Assembly (NCBI RefSeq): GCF_963674565.1 | Contig: NZ_OY771430.1 | Location: 4,030,001 to 4,094,000, forward strand | Direction: 5' to 3' | From: an uncultured Carboxylicivirga sp. | GTDB taxonomy: Bacteria > Bacteroidota > Bacteroidia > Bacteroidales > Marinilabiliaceae | Length of the DNA: 64,000 nt | Shown: piece after piece, positions 18,495 through 26,516 of the stretch | How positions within the stretch are numbered: position 1 is the stretch's first letter | Layout: each line of letters begins with the position of its first letter | The notes under the pieces: model-generated | Database searches by the model: none | Seen by the model: the letters and a program-made list of their open reading frames with translations, nothing else | What the model was told of the DNA's origin: nothing | Made by a program: the position numbers and the translations under genes

Positions 18495-19637
18495 TTACAA
18501 TTGTTTAAGCCGATTGGCAGCCTCAATCAATATTTCATCAGGCTGAGCATAATTAATTCGCACAACCTGTCGCTTCGATTTCTCATGTAGGAAGGCGCTA
18601 ATAGGCATCACAGCAACTCCTAACTCTTTTATCAGACGAATGGCAAAATCCTTATCCGCTTCATCAGATGCTTCTGAAAAATCAAAAAGCTGAAAAAAAG
18701 TTCCCTGCGAAACGATGGGTTTAAATTTACTTTCCTCCATCAGATCGAGAAAGAAATTACGTCTTTCCTGGTAAAAACTGCGTAATCCCCTATATTCTTC
18801 TTTTTCTTCCATGAAATCGGCCAAAGCCAGTTGAAATGGCGAATTAACACTCTGTACCATTACCTGATGTACTTTTCGGAATTCGCGCATAATTTCTTCA
18901 GGAGCCAGACAAAAACCTATCTGCCAGCCGGTAACATGATAACTCTCGCCAAACGATGCAATGATAATACTTCGCTCTGCCAAAATTGGATACAAAGCAG
19001 CACTCTGATGCGACTCTTCATCAAACACGATGTGTTCAAATGTTTCTTCGCTCAGAATAACAATCTTAGTCCCGTTTACCATTCGCTGAAGACGCAGCAT
19101 ATCAATTTCCTTCATCACCCAGCCGGTTGGATTATGAGGTGTGTTAATGATGATCATGCGGGTTTTAGAATTGATCATCATCTGAACCTGTTCCCAATCA
19201 ATATGAAAATCGGGCTCTTTCATCGGAACAAAAACCGGTTGAGCACCATTCATCTGTATGGCCGGAACGCAGTATTCATTAGCCGGCTCAAAAACAATTA
19301 CTTCGTCACCTTCTTTAACCAAAGCTGAAATGGCGGTAAACATCGCCTGCTGTACACCTGCAGTTATTGTTACTTCTGTTTGTGGCTGGTACACCCTACT
19401 ATATAACTCTTCGGTTTTTTGAGCTACTTTTTTTCGTAAGGCCATCTCGCCTTGAAAAGGAGCAATCTGATTCAACCCTTCACGCAGATGCTTTTCAACT
19501 AAATTGATCAATTTTGAATTGCAATGAAAACCAGTGTAACCATCTGCCAGATTGATGGCATTGTATTCACTAATTAACGGTGCAATAGTAGACGAGAAAT
19601 TAGATTTCAGGTTTTGATATTTGGTGCTTATGTGCAT
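18495..19637 (-). CDS. Aminotransferase class I/II fold protein lacking the PLP lysine
   Basis: A 380-residue fold-type I aminotransferase homologue, closest by motif to methionine aminotransferases of the YbdL type. The Schiff-base lysine, normally in SFGKxYH(M/T)TGWK, is Glu 231 here: the sequence reads SFGESYHVTGWQIG and the codon is a clear GAG. The lysine 8 residues later is Gln. The DEVY motif whose Asp contacts the PLP ring nitrogen reads EETF, so Asp is Glu and Tyr is Phe. NPTG and the late Arg (VVRINYA) remain. The reading frame is intact over the family's full length, so this is a maintained protein rather than a decaying gene. It probably cannot transaminate by the standard chemistry. 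Confidence 0.85.
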   Translation of the reverse strand: MHISTKYQNLKSNFSSTIAPLISEYNAINLADGYTGFHCNSKLINLVEKHLREGLNQIAPFQGEMALRKKVAQKTEELYSRVYQPQTEVTITAGVQQAMFTAISALVKEGDEVIVFEPANEYCVPAIQMNGAQPVFVPMKEPDFHIDWEQVQMMINSKTRMIIINTPHNPTGWVMKEIDMLRLQRMVNGTKIVILSEETFEHIVFDEESHQSAALYPILAERSIIIASFGESYHVTGWQIGFCLAPEEIMREFRKVHQVMVQSVNSPFQLALADFMEEKEEYRGLRSFYQERRNFFLDLMEESKFKPIVSQGTFFQLFDFSEASDEADKDFAIRLIKELGVAVMPISAFLHEKSKRQVVRINYAQPDEILIEAANRLKQL

Positions 19638-19788
19638 AATTTGGGTGACGAGTATTATCAGTGTTTTATTTGATGATTAAATGTAAATAAACTGGCAATA
19701 AAATGCATTGATATTGTGCTTTTCTATCCAGATTTAATTACCAACGTAGGAAAATATTTGACCAAAAATGTAACATTGCCCATGCAGG

Positions 19789-20523
19789 CTAGCCATCGCT
19801 GTGAAATAATGCCTGTAAAACCTCAAATGATTTAATGGTTCCCAATCCGTCTAAATGAAGTTCGTAATACCTGATCAGTATTTCCAAAAGCTGACTTCTG
19901 ACTTCAGCACTCATTTTTAAACGGCTAAGTTGATCAATGTTTAAGTGAAACAAATCTTCCCATCTATCAAGCAATTGATTTTTTATGAAATATCCGTGTG
20001 TTGGTTCATACGAAACAAAACGTCCGTTTAATAAATCAAACACTTTATCATTATCGTCGTTGGCACCAGGACCAAATCCTAAGAAACGGCTTAAATGAAA
20101 AAGAAAAAACAAATGAAAATTAAAAGCTCCGTCAACACCCGTATCAAACACCTCTATTCCATGATAAATAAAACGAAACAGATCTTCGTTTGCCTCTTCT
20201 TCCCTAAGTACTTTAGCCATCACTTCAGTTAGAAAAAATGCAATGGCTCTTTTGGTTTGATCAAATGGTATACTTGTGAGTGGATGAAGCAATTTGAATT
20301 CTTTGATTCGTTGCAGATCAGCTTTAGGACGATGATAGACCTGCATTTCAATTAAACTCAGTGGTTGCAATAAAACTGTGTTCCCCTTGTTTTTGGTGGA
20401 ACGAACCCGGTTTACAACATACGATTGCCGGCCAAAATGTTGAGTATAAACATTTACAATAATGCTACTCTCTTTATACTTAATATGATTTAATACTATG
20501 CCTTTTGTACTGACTATCATCAT
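19789..20523 (-). CDS. recO: DNA repair protein RecO
   Basis: A 244-residue RecO, which loads RecA onto SSB-coated single strands with RecR. The N-terminal OB-fold begins STKGIVLNHIKYKESSIIVNVY. The alpha-helical C-terminal domain has the Bacteroidota signature FLFHLSRFLGFGP. The zinc-binding cysteines of many RecO proteins are absent, as is normal in this phylum. It is a single gene, divergent from the POT transporter at 20663. Confidence 0.93.
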   Translation of the reverse strand: MMIVSTKGIVLNHIKYKESSIIVNVYTQHFGRQSYVVNRVRSTKNKGNTVLLQPLSLIEMQVYHRPKADLQRIKEFKLLHPLTSIPFDQTKRAIAFFLTEVMAKVLREEEANEDLFRFIYHGIEVFDTGVDGAFNFHLFFLFHLSRFLGFGPGANDDNDKVFDLLNGRFVSYEPTHGYFIKNQLLDRWEDLFHLNIDQLSRLKMSAEVRSQLLEILIRYYELHLDGLGTIKSFEVLQALFHSDG

Positions 20524-20662
20524 TGCAAAAATAGATTAAATAACATTAGTTTGTAAGTTCAATAGGTTCAAACACAAATCAAATCATTCATAACACAATA
20601 TCAACCATCAATATTTACTATTGATAATCAATAGATTAACTTGAAAAACAAATAATGAAGAT

Positions 20663-22063
20663 ATGGACATCGCTAATTTTTTTAAACGTTTTGGTAAAGC
20701 TTTTTGGGTAGCCAACTTTGCCGAATTACTCGAAAGAGCTGCATATTATGGTGTATTTATTGTAATTACACTATACTTATCAAGGATATTAGCCTTCACT
20801 GATTTTGAAGCAGCGTCAATCTCAGGAGTTTTTAGTGCACTACTTTATTTTCTACCCACTTTCACTGGTGCCTATGCCGATAAAATTGGATTTAAAAAAT
20901 CATTAATTGTCGCTTTTGGATTTCTTTCAGTAGGATATTTTGGATTAGGTATCTTCCCAACACTTCTTGAATCAGCTGGACTGGCTAAATATGGTTTTAC
21001 CACTGAATTTACTGGTCTGCGCGAATCAAACGACAAGTATATTATTATACCCATTATGGCTTTGATTATTATTGGTGGTAGTTTTATCAAATCTGTTATT
21101 ACAGGTACTGTAGCAAAAGAAACAGATGAGAAAAGCAGAGCAACCGGTTTCTCAATTTTTTATACCATTGTTAATATTGGAGCTTTTTCGGGTAAAACCA
21201 TCGTAAAACCTTTGCGCGAAGCAATGGGTAATGTTGGCTTAATCAATATCAGTTTCTTCTCTGCCGGAATGACCTTACTGGCCCTCGTTGCTGTAATTTT
21301 CTTCTTCCGACCATCGGTAACCAAAGGACAAGGAAAATCAATCGGTGAAATTTGGAATGCATTGATCAGAGTAGTAACCAATGCCCGTTTAATTATTTTG
21401 ATTTTAATTATTACAGGTTTCTGGATGGTTCAACATCAGTTGTATGCAACTATGCCAAAATATGTACTAAGAATGGCAGGTGAAAGTGCATCTCCATCCT
21501 GGTATGCCAATGTCAACCCGTTGGTTGTATTTACAACTGTTGGATTGATAACATCGTTATTCAAAAAAAGAACAGCCCTATTTTCAATGACTATTGGTAT
21601 GTTTATCATGCCGGTCTCAGCATTTGCGATGGCAGCCGGAAATATGCTTAATGGTGAGAGCATTGACCTTGGGTTCACAACCATGCATCCGGTAGCATTT
21701 ATGATGATTGTTGGTATTGCATTTCAAGGTCTTGCTGAATCATTTATCTCACCCCGCTTTTTAGAATATTTCTCATTACAGGCTCCCAAAGGAGAAGAAG
21801 GTCTTTACCTTGGATTTAGTCATCTTCACTCCTTCTTGTCTTCAATTTTAGGATTTGGTTTATCTGGTTTCTTATTGGAAAGATATTGCCCTGATCCTGA
21901 TTTACTATCGGAGACTGAAAAACTAACGGCTTATGATCATGCCCATTATATTTGGTTTGTGTTTGTGGGAATTGCAACTATTTCAGCTATTTCACTGATT
22001 ATCTATGGCAAAGTCACAAAATGGCTCGACAGTAAAAAAGAGGCACCACAAATCAACTTATAA
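20663..22063 (+). CDS. POT/PTR-family MFS transporter (probable peptide symporter)
   Basis: A 466-residue membrane protein with about 12-14 hydrophobic helices. In helix 1 it has ELLERAAYYG, corresponding to the ExxER(F/x)xYYG motif that couples proton movement in POT peptide transporters. The family segment following helix 2 is GAYADKIGFKKSLIVAFGF. Substrate is probably di- or tripeptides, but this Bacteroidota subgroup is divergent and another solute is possible. It is a single gene, followed by tRNA-Leu. Confidence 0.87.
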   Translation: MDIANFFKRFGKAFWVANFAELLERAAYYGVFIVITLYLSRILAFTDFEAASISGVFSALLYFLPTFTGAYADKIGFKKSLIVAFGFLSVGYFGLGIFPTLLESAGLAKYGFTTEFTGLRESNDKYIIIPIMALIIIGGSFIKSVITGTVAKETDEKSRATGFSIFYTIVNIGAFSGKTIVKPLREAMGNVGLINISFFSAGMTLLALVAVIFFFRPSVTKGQGKSIGEIWNALIRVVTNARLIILILIITGFWMVQHQLYATMPKYVLRMAGESASPSWYANVNPLVVFTTVGLITSLFKKRTALFSMTIGMFIMPVSAFAMAAGNMLNGESIDLGFTTMHPVAFMMIVGIAFQGLAESFISPRFLEYFSLQAPKGEEGLYLGFSHLHSFLSSILGFGLSGFLLERYCPDPDLLSETEKLTAYDHAHYIWFVFVGIATISAISLIIYGKVTKWLDSKKEAPQINL

Positions 22064-22088
22064 AATTAAGAACATTTTAAAGATTTAG

Positions 22089-22119
22089 TTTGCAGAAATG
22101 GAAACTTGAATTATCTTTG
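22089..22119 (+). promoter_or_regulatory. Promoter of tRNA-Leu
   Basis: TTTG at 22089-22092 and TATCTTTG at 22112-22119 are spaced by 19 bp. This is an exact fit to the Bacteroidota housekeeping promoter and lies 33 bases before the tRNA. Confidence 0.75.
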
Positions 22120-22152
22120 CAACCGCAAAAGCAAAACGATCTTTTGAATGTT

Positions 22153-22239
22153 GCCCAGATGGCGGAATTGGTAGACGCGCTGGTCTCAAACACCAGTGAT
22201 AGCAATATCGTGCCGGTTCGATCCCGGCTCTGGGTACCA
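22153..22239 (+). tRNA. tRNA-Leu (anticodon CAA)
   Basis: The acceptor strands GCCCAGA and TCTGGGT pair, the anticodon arm is CTGGT-CTCAAAC-ACCAG with CAA at 22187-22189, and the variable arm is long as expected for class II tRNA-Leu. The T-arm GCCGGTTCGATCCCGGC is canonical. The discriminator A is followed by an encoded CCA. Confidence 0.96.
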
Positions 22240-22242
22240 AAC

Positions 22243-22277
22243 AAAAACCTGATAGTTTGACTATCAGGTTTTTTTGT
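22243..22277 (+). terminator. Terminator after tRNA-Leu
   Basis: AAAACCTGATAG and CTATCAGGTTTT form a strong stem with a 5-base loop, followed by a run of T. It begins 4 bases after the encoded CCA. Confidence 0.85.
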
Positions 22278-22857
22278 TTTTATACTTCCCTATAGATGCT
22301 TCAACATACCTCTTTAAAAGACATTTAGCACTTACATTTTTGGAGCATTATTCATACCTAATGATATTATTATCCCCTTTTATTCACACAGGTTTGATCA
22401 TCTTCTTGATTTGGATTATTGAAATTAAATATGTTTTTTTATGATAGCAATCAAACCTAAGTCGGAATTATACAATAGCTGTTTGTGTGGGTGCATGGTG
22501 AGTGATGTTTGGCATTTAAGAGTATAGTCATAGACTTAAAAAATTGGCTTACTCTTAACTAGATAATGTGAGTGAGACGGCGAAGCATTACTTAAAACTT
22601 TTTATTAGCTGGTTAAGCGAACTTATATTGGATTATTCAGAATTAAATCTGAATGTTACTGACTCTTTTGGATTTTATATTTCTCTGATGTTTTTAAATA
22701 TATAACCATAGGTTCCAATAAAATTTTCGTATTAATTTATTCGTATTATTAAACGTTTAATATCGTAACTAGACGATTTATAATCTTTTAAGACAGAAAT
22801 TATGCTTATGTTGGTCAACCATATAGTATTCATCTTAAAATCAATATAATTAATAGC

Positions 22858-23085
22858 GATTTGGCTATTTTAAAGGAATTGGATGAATATTAAAAGCATA
22901 TAAACCAACTGAATTTTTGGTTAAAGGAGAATTTATAAAAATATTCTATGATCTGGGCTGGCAAAATTCCATCGCAAGTCAATAAAAGATTAAGAATACA
23001 TATGCATGGAGGATTACTTTAGCTGAAATTTAGGCTTGTTACTTGCTTACTAATACTGGATACTGATAAAAGAGGCATTCACAAT
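22858..23085 (+). pseudogene. Decayed tyrosine recombinase (possible former cassette integrase)
   Basis: No open frame survives, but fragments in three frames together resemble the C-terminal catalytic domain of a XerC/D-like tyrosine recombinase. LAILKELDEY (22861 on) is followed after a frameshift by KAYKPTEFLVKGE (22893 on), matching the family's LREYYKxYKPxEYLFEG. Further on come LAEI-stop-ACYLLTN (23019 on) and TDKRGIHN (23062 on), which line up with LRHSFATHLLEN and GTDLRYIQ. The box II Arg and the nucleophilic Tyr are not recognisable. It reads toward the cassette array and ends about 80 bp before it. I see no ALERKYPNA-like patch of canonical IntI, so its identity as the array's integrase is inference. 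The rest of 22278-22857 holds nothing I can identify. Confidence 0.55.
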
Positions 23086-23109
23086 TAAAAAAATTAGTTA
23101 GTTTAAAAC

Positions 23110-23170
23110 AATGTAGCACCAATAGATAAAGCGGAAATATCCGCAATAGACATGACGTTACAGAATAGTT
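23110..23170 (+). other. Candidate attI-like boundary at the start of the cassette array
   Basis: Cassette 1 begins at GTT (23168-23170), the point from which its sequence becomes complementary to its own 3' end. The DNA before this point shows no similarity to the array's repeats, as expected for a primary attachment site. It includes a near-palindrome, GCGGAAATATCCGC, at 23131-23144. Assignment as attI rests on position only. Confidence 0.4.
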
Positions 23171-23264
23171 GTTTGCTATTGATGCGGAGCATTCCTAATT
23201 AGGATTCTTCTATTTGAATTAGTGTAAACCTAAACAGACTTTTTTAGACAGATCAAGAAATTTC

Positions 23265-23561
23265 ATGACTCGAAATATAATAACTCGGACATTTCAGTTA
23301 ATAATATTTGCCATTATTGGAATCATTGGATTCTTATTATTAAACCTATTATTAATTGAAAATTGGATAATACCAGATCCTTGCTATTATCATTCTCATG
23401 ACACGACTATACTTTTCGACATATTTTACGAAATTAAATCCTCAGAAGGAGGACACCCTGTTCCATCAACTTTTAATATAGTTCTGACCATTGTTTTAGG
23501 AATTATTGCAGGCATATTATTGGGACTTAGAATTATAAATAAAGCAAATAAAAACGAATAA
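23265..23561 (+). CDS. Cassette 1: small membrane protein, unknown function
   Basis: A 98-residue product with two strongly hydrophobic segments, about residues 10-33 and 70-90. They flank a short polar stretch with CYYHSHDTT, so it is probably a small two-helix inner-membrane protein. I recognise no family. The gene is carried by the first cassette, which begins at GTT 23168 (GTTGTTTGCTATTG) and ends in the near-complementary CAACAGCAAACAAC at 23565-23578. Its 97-bp leader has a palindrome, CCTAATTAGG, but no promoter I would defend. Confidence 0.65.
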   Translation: MTRNIITRTFQLIIFAIIGIIGFLLLNLLLIENWIIPDPCYYHSHDTTILFDIFYEIKSSEGGHPVPSTFNIVLTIVLGIIAGILLGLRIINKANKNE

Positions 23562-23571
23562 AAACAACAGC

Positions 23572-23702
23572 AAACAACACGCTGGAATAAAGCATGGCTG
23601 GTTTTGCTCGTCCTGACACCTTAGTCTACCGTCTTAGTCCCCCTACCGGGTGACACGACAACACGACTAATGCGCCACGACTTCATCCAGCAAACGTTAG
23701 CC
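23572..23702 (+). repeat. attC-like site 1
   Basis: The site has AAC at 23576-23578 and GTT at 23696-23698, spanning 123 bp. Outer arms GCTGGA and TCCAGC, then AAAG and CTT, then TGGC and GCCA pair in order, giving an imperfect hairpin with unpaired bases as in integron attC sites. The 7-mers ending AAC and starting GTT correspond to R'' and R'. CTTAGTC occurs twice in its centre. Confidence 0.85.
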
Positions 23703-23744
23703 ACCAGCACGTAATACAAGTTAAATGTTAGATATTAGTTCAAA

Positions 23745-24005
23745 ATGAAAGCGATTAACTGGAAATGGAAAGTTGTAGTGATTATAGTACTATTGATTAT
23801 TTCAATAGTTTATAACTTTATTTATTTGAAACAGCCTTCAGTGACTTCATTCCTAAATGTTGCATTTGGTTTTCTTGTATCAAATTTAGTAGGATTGGGT
23901 TTGTACAAAGCACAAGGTTATAAAGAATATAAATGGATTGATTTCTGGTTAATTCTATATGTATTATTTACAATCGGAAACTTATTCTTTGATTTTTCTA
24001 TATAG
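23745..24005 (+). CDS. Cassette 2: small membrane protein, unknown function
   Basis: An 86-residue, almost wholly hydrophobic protein with three likely membrane helices (about residues 8-26, 34-54 and 64-83) joined by short basic loops. No family is recognised. It lies in the cassette running from GTTAGCCACCAGC (23696) to GCCGGTGGCTAAC (24118-24130), whose ends are complementary at 12 of 13 positions. About 115 bp of non-coding DNA separate the stop codon from its attC. Confidence 0.62.
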   Translation: MKAINWKWKVVVIIVLLIISIVYNFIYLKQPSVTSFLNVAFGFLVSNLVGLGLYKAQGYKEYKWIDFWLILYVLFTIGNLFFDFSI

Positions 24006-24123
24006 AATTTTAAGAATTGACAATACTGAATAATGTATTCTGACTCGAAATAATGGCATTCAAAAAAACCTATTAGGACTATTATTAATATTCAGAAATT
24101 AATAATCAACAATAAATGCCGGT

Positions 24124-24253
24124 GGCTAACACGCTGGCATAAAGCATGGCTCGGTCGGCTCGTCCTGACGCCTTTGTCTACTGTCTTAGTCCCCCTATCG
24201 GGTGACACGACACCACGACCAGTCGCCACGACTTCATCCAGCAAACGTTGGGT
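24124..24253 (+). repeat. attC-like site 2
   Basis: AAC at 24128-24130 and GTT at 24247-24249 bound a 122-bp copy of the repeat. It has all pairing arms and ends GTTGGGT, which fits the integron R' consensus GTTRRRY. Confidence 0.85.
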
Positions 24254-24387
24254 GTAATTTGTCTGGTATACACGAAAATGACTATCGGTTGGAATAAATC
24301 CAGATTAGAAAATTGAATGAGACACAACATATTGACTATCTGTCTTTAATAATTTTAGCTAGAATTCACCTACTCAAATGACTAAAA

Positions 24388-24846
24388 ATGAAAATAAAGA
24401 TGAAATTTATACTTATTGCAACATTCGTTTTTACATTAAGCTCTTGTGCATTAAGACCTATTGTGAGTGAGTATAATTACGAAAAGAACAATATATCTAA
24501 TGTTGAATTAGAGAAGTTAGGCAACAGGTTAATTTTAATATATAATGGAGCCGATGGACTTCACAAAATAGATAATACAGCAAGATTAAATGTATGGATT
24601 AGCAAAAAACCTATGGGACAGTTAAATGCAAATGAATATGCTATCATTGAACTCGAAAATGGGGATTATGAGTTTGAAATAATTCATGTAGACATGTTTA
24701 AATTTAAAAGCACTCATAAAGTTACTATTAGTGAAGGAACAAAAGTAATAAGAATTGAGCCAACAATAACTTCCAATAAATTAACTATAACCAACGAACT
24801 TCCGAAAAAATTTGAAAAATTTGAGTATGTTGAAAAAAAAGAATAA
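24388..24846 (+). CDS. Cassette 3: lipoprotein, DUF2846-like
   Basis: About 152 residues with a lipoprotein signal (KFILIATFVFTLSSC). The mature part resembles DUF2846-type beta-sandwich lipoproteins. Typical are LNVWISKKPMGQLNANEYAI and the following LENGDYEF, reminiscent of the family's 'small solute-binding or regulatory-like fold with G-x-L and pG-x-h' layout. The match is by eye and moderate. An ATG four codons in (24400) is an alternative start. The cassette ends GTTGGGTGTA (24247) and TACACCCAAC (24851-24860) are perfectly complementary over 10 bases. Confidence 0.7.
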   Translation: MKIKMKFILIATFVFTLSSCALRPIVSEYNYEKNNISNVELEKLGNRLILIYNGADGLHKIDNTARLNVWISKKPMGQLNANEYAIIELENGDYEFEIIHVDMFKFKSTHKVTISEGTKVIRIEPTITSNKLTITNELPKKFEKFEYVEKKE

Positions 24847-24853
24847 AAACTAC

Positions 24854-24984
24854 ACCCAACACACTGGAATAAAGCATGGCTGGGTTTGCTCGTCCTGACG
24901 CCTTTGTCTGCTGTCTTAGTCCCCCTATCGGGTGACTCGACACCACGACCAATTCGCCACGACTTCATCCAGCAACCTTTACCG
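24854..24984 (+). repeat. attC-like site 3 with altered crossover triplet
   Basis: AAC is at 24858-24860, but the position of the closing GTT reads TTT (24978-24980; CAACCTTTACC instead of CAAACGTTACC). All other arms are intact. In integrons the G of G^TT marks the strand-exchange position, so this copy is probably impaired. Its R'' is ACCCAAC, an exact fit to RYYYAAC. Confidence 0.83.
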
Positions 24985-24990
24985 CCAATA

Positions 24991-25671
24991 ATGAAAATGA
25001 AGATTTCGAGAATATTAATATTGGTTTTACTTATGACTTCTTGTAAGTCAAACCAAACGGAGAATAAAGACACTGCTCTAAATTCTGAAAAAGTTGGATT
25101 CGTATTAAATCCAAAACTTATTGACGGTTTTTACCGTGATGAATGGTTATATCCAGAGAATCCTGAATTGACTAATTATCGTGTTAAAGAGTTTATTGCT
25201 GATTTAAACCAAAATCAAAAACAAGACACATTAATTCTATACAAACTTAATGGATTCGAAAATGACCCTGGAGATTTTCATCAAATAGAGATAAAACTAG
25301 ACAATGGTGAGAGTTGGATGAAAACCAATTTTGACGGCTGGGTTCGTTTTGATAATAATTATCCAGTACCTGATTTTATAAAAGAACAAAATCAATTTAA
25401 TACGGACTTCTTGTTGTTGACCGATTTTGGAAAGACGAAATTAATTGGATTGTTTAGCTGGGTTTACGCAAGTGAACCTGGTCTTTTAACTTTTATAGAA
25501 TTTAGTAATGGGAAACCAAGAATAATGTTTAATAAAAAATTTGACTTGACTCAATTGGAATCCAATAAAATTACAGTTGAGAATTATAACGGGAAATATC
25601 AAATTGAGTTAATTGACAATAATCTAGAATTAAAAAAACAACAAATAACTGGCGGTAACACGCTGGAATAA
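24991..25671 (+). CDS. Cassette 4: lipoprotein of unknown function
   Basis: About 226 residues from the ATG at 24991. The open frame extends upstream through attC site 3, but that part is repeat sequence. The true start is set by the lipoprotein signal MKISRILILVLLMTSC. The mature part includes DLNQNQKQDTLILYK, resembling the Asp-rich loops of FG-GAP or lipoprotein beta-propeller-like repeats, but I cannot assign a family. The stop codon lies inside attC site 4, so the last eight residues (ITGGNTLE) come mostly from attC sequence. Cassette ends TTTACCGCCA and TGGCGGTAAC are complementary except at the altered G. Confidence 0.7.
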   Translation: MKMKISRILILVLLMTSCKSNQTENKDTALNSEKVGFVLNPKLIDGFYRDEWLYPENPELTNYRVKEFIADLNQNQKQDTLILYKLNGFENDPGDFHQIEIKLDNGESWMKTNFDGWVRFDNNYPVPDFIKEQNQFNTDFLLLTDFGKTKLIGLFSWVYASEPGLLTFIEFSNGKPRIMFNKKFDLTQLESNKITVENYNGKYQIELIDNNLELKKQQITGGNTLE

Positions 25672-25783
25672 AGCATGGCTGGGTTTGCTCGTCCTGACGC
25701 CTTTGTCTACCGTCTTAGTCCCCCTATCGGGTGACACGACACCACGACTAACGCGCCACGACTTCATCCAGCAAACGTTGTGG
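25653..25783 (+). repeat. attC-like site 4
   Basis: AAC at 25657-25659 and GTT at 25777-25779 bound 123 bp with all pairing arms. The upstream gene's stop codon is the TAA in CTGGAATAA of this site. Confidence 0.85.
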
Positions 25784-25812
25784 CCAATTAGCATAACTCC
25801 AAATCATTAAGT

Positions 25813-26370
25813 ATGAGCAAAACAAAAGACTTTAAATTAATTCCTTCAATTATTATTTATATTCTACTAATCACTTTTGGAACATTATCTTGTGTTAACA
25901 ATAATGGTTCGAAAAAATTAACTCAGGAAGAAGAAAATCATAAAGCAGTAGTAATTAAAGCAAATGACACCACAATAGATTCTGAAAATTATAAGATTGT
26001 AAGCAAGCTATTATACGGAAAATGGAAAGAATCTATAGTTTGGATTAAAAATTCTGAAGCAACAAGAACTGGAATTAGATTTATTGTAATGACATCAGAA
26101 TATGAATTTCAGAGTAATGGTCATTATAGCTACAAACGATTTTTACGAGATTCTATTACTGACTTCTACGCAGGTAAGTTTAAGTTATTGGATGGAGGTA
26201 ATAAAATTGAGATGACAAGTAATCTAAGAAATGACTTTGAATTCAAAGATGGAGATACTGTTCAATGGTCCATAAGAGAATTTCATTTATTGACAGACTC
26301 AATATTAAGACTTGAAGAAGATTCTTTATCATGTCAAAGAGGAACAATTGTAGAATATAAAAGAAAATAA
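25813..26370 (+). CDS. Cassette 5: lipocalin-like lipoprotein
   Basis: 185 residues with a hydrophobic signal ending in a lipobox cysteine (FGTLSC at about residue 27). From about residue 68 the product resembles lipocalin-like domains common in Bacteroidota secreted proteins: LYGKWKES at the start, a YEFQSNGHYSYK strand pair, then YAGKFKLLDGGNKIEM. Probably an envelope protein of unknown ligand. Cassette ends GTTGTGGCCA (25777) and TGGCCACAAC (26372-26381) are perfectly complementary over 10 bases. Confidence 0.7.
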   Translation: MSKTKDFKLIPSIIIYILLITFGTLSCVNNNGSKKLTQEEENHKAVVIKANDTTIDSENYKIVSKLLYGKWKESIVWIKNSEATRTGIRFIVMTSEYEFQSNGHYSYKRFLRDSITDFYAGKFKLLDGGNKIEMTSNLRNDFEFKDGDTVQWSIREFHLLTDSILRLEEDSLSCQRGTIVEYKRK

Positions 26371-26374
26371 CTGG

Positions 26375-26505
26375 CCACAACCCGCTGGAATAAAGCATGG
26401 CTCGGCTTGCTCGTCCTGACGCCTTTGTCTAACGTCTTAGTCCCCCTAACGGGTGACACGACACCACGACTAATGCGCCACGACTTCATCCAGCCACCGT
26501 TGGCG
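26375..26505 (+). repeat. attC-like site 5
   Basis: AAC at 26379-26381 and GTT at 26499-26501 bound 123 bp. The 3' arm differs slightly (CCAGCCACCGTT instead of CCAGCAAACGTT). Confidence 0.84.
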
Positions 26506-26516
26506 TGCATTCAAAA

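Noticed and set aside
22858..23085. Canonical class 1-type IntI integrase
   Set aside because: Only fragments of a generic tyrosine recombinase can be read; no ALERKYPNA-like insertion is seen. I call it a decayed recombinase without asserting IntI.
24886..24990. N-terminal extension of the cassette 4 lipoprotein through attC
   Set aside because: The upstream 35 codons are repeat sequence. The lipoprotein signal begins at the ATG at 24991.
24714..25073. Open frame of 119 codons on the minus strand across attC site 3
   Set aside because: It and the similar frame at 26768-27133 share the same peptide (WMKSWR-x-GRGV-SPDRGTKT) only because both cross attC copies. They overlap plus-strand cassette genes and have no independent support.
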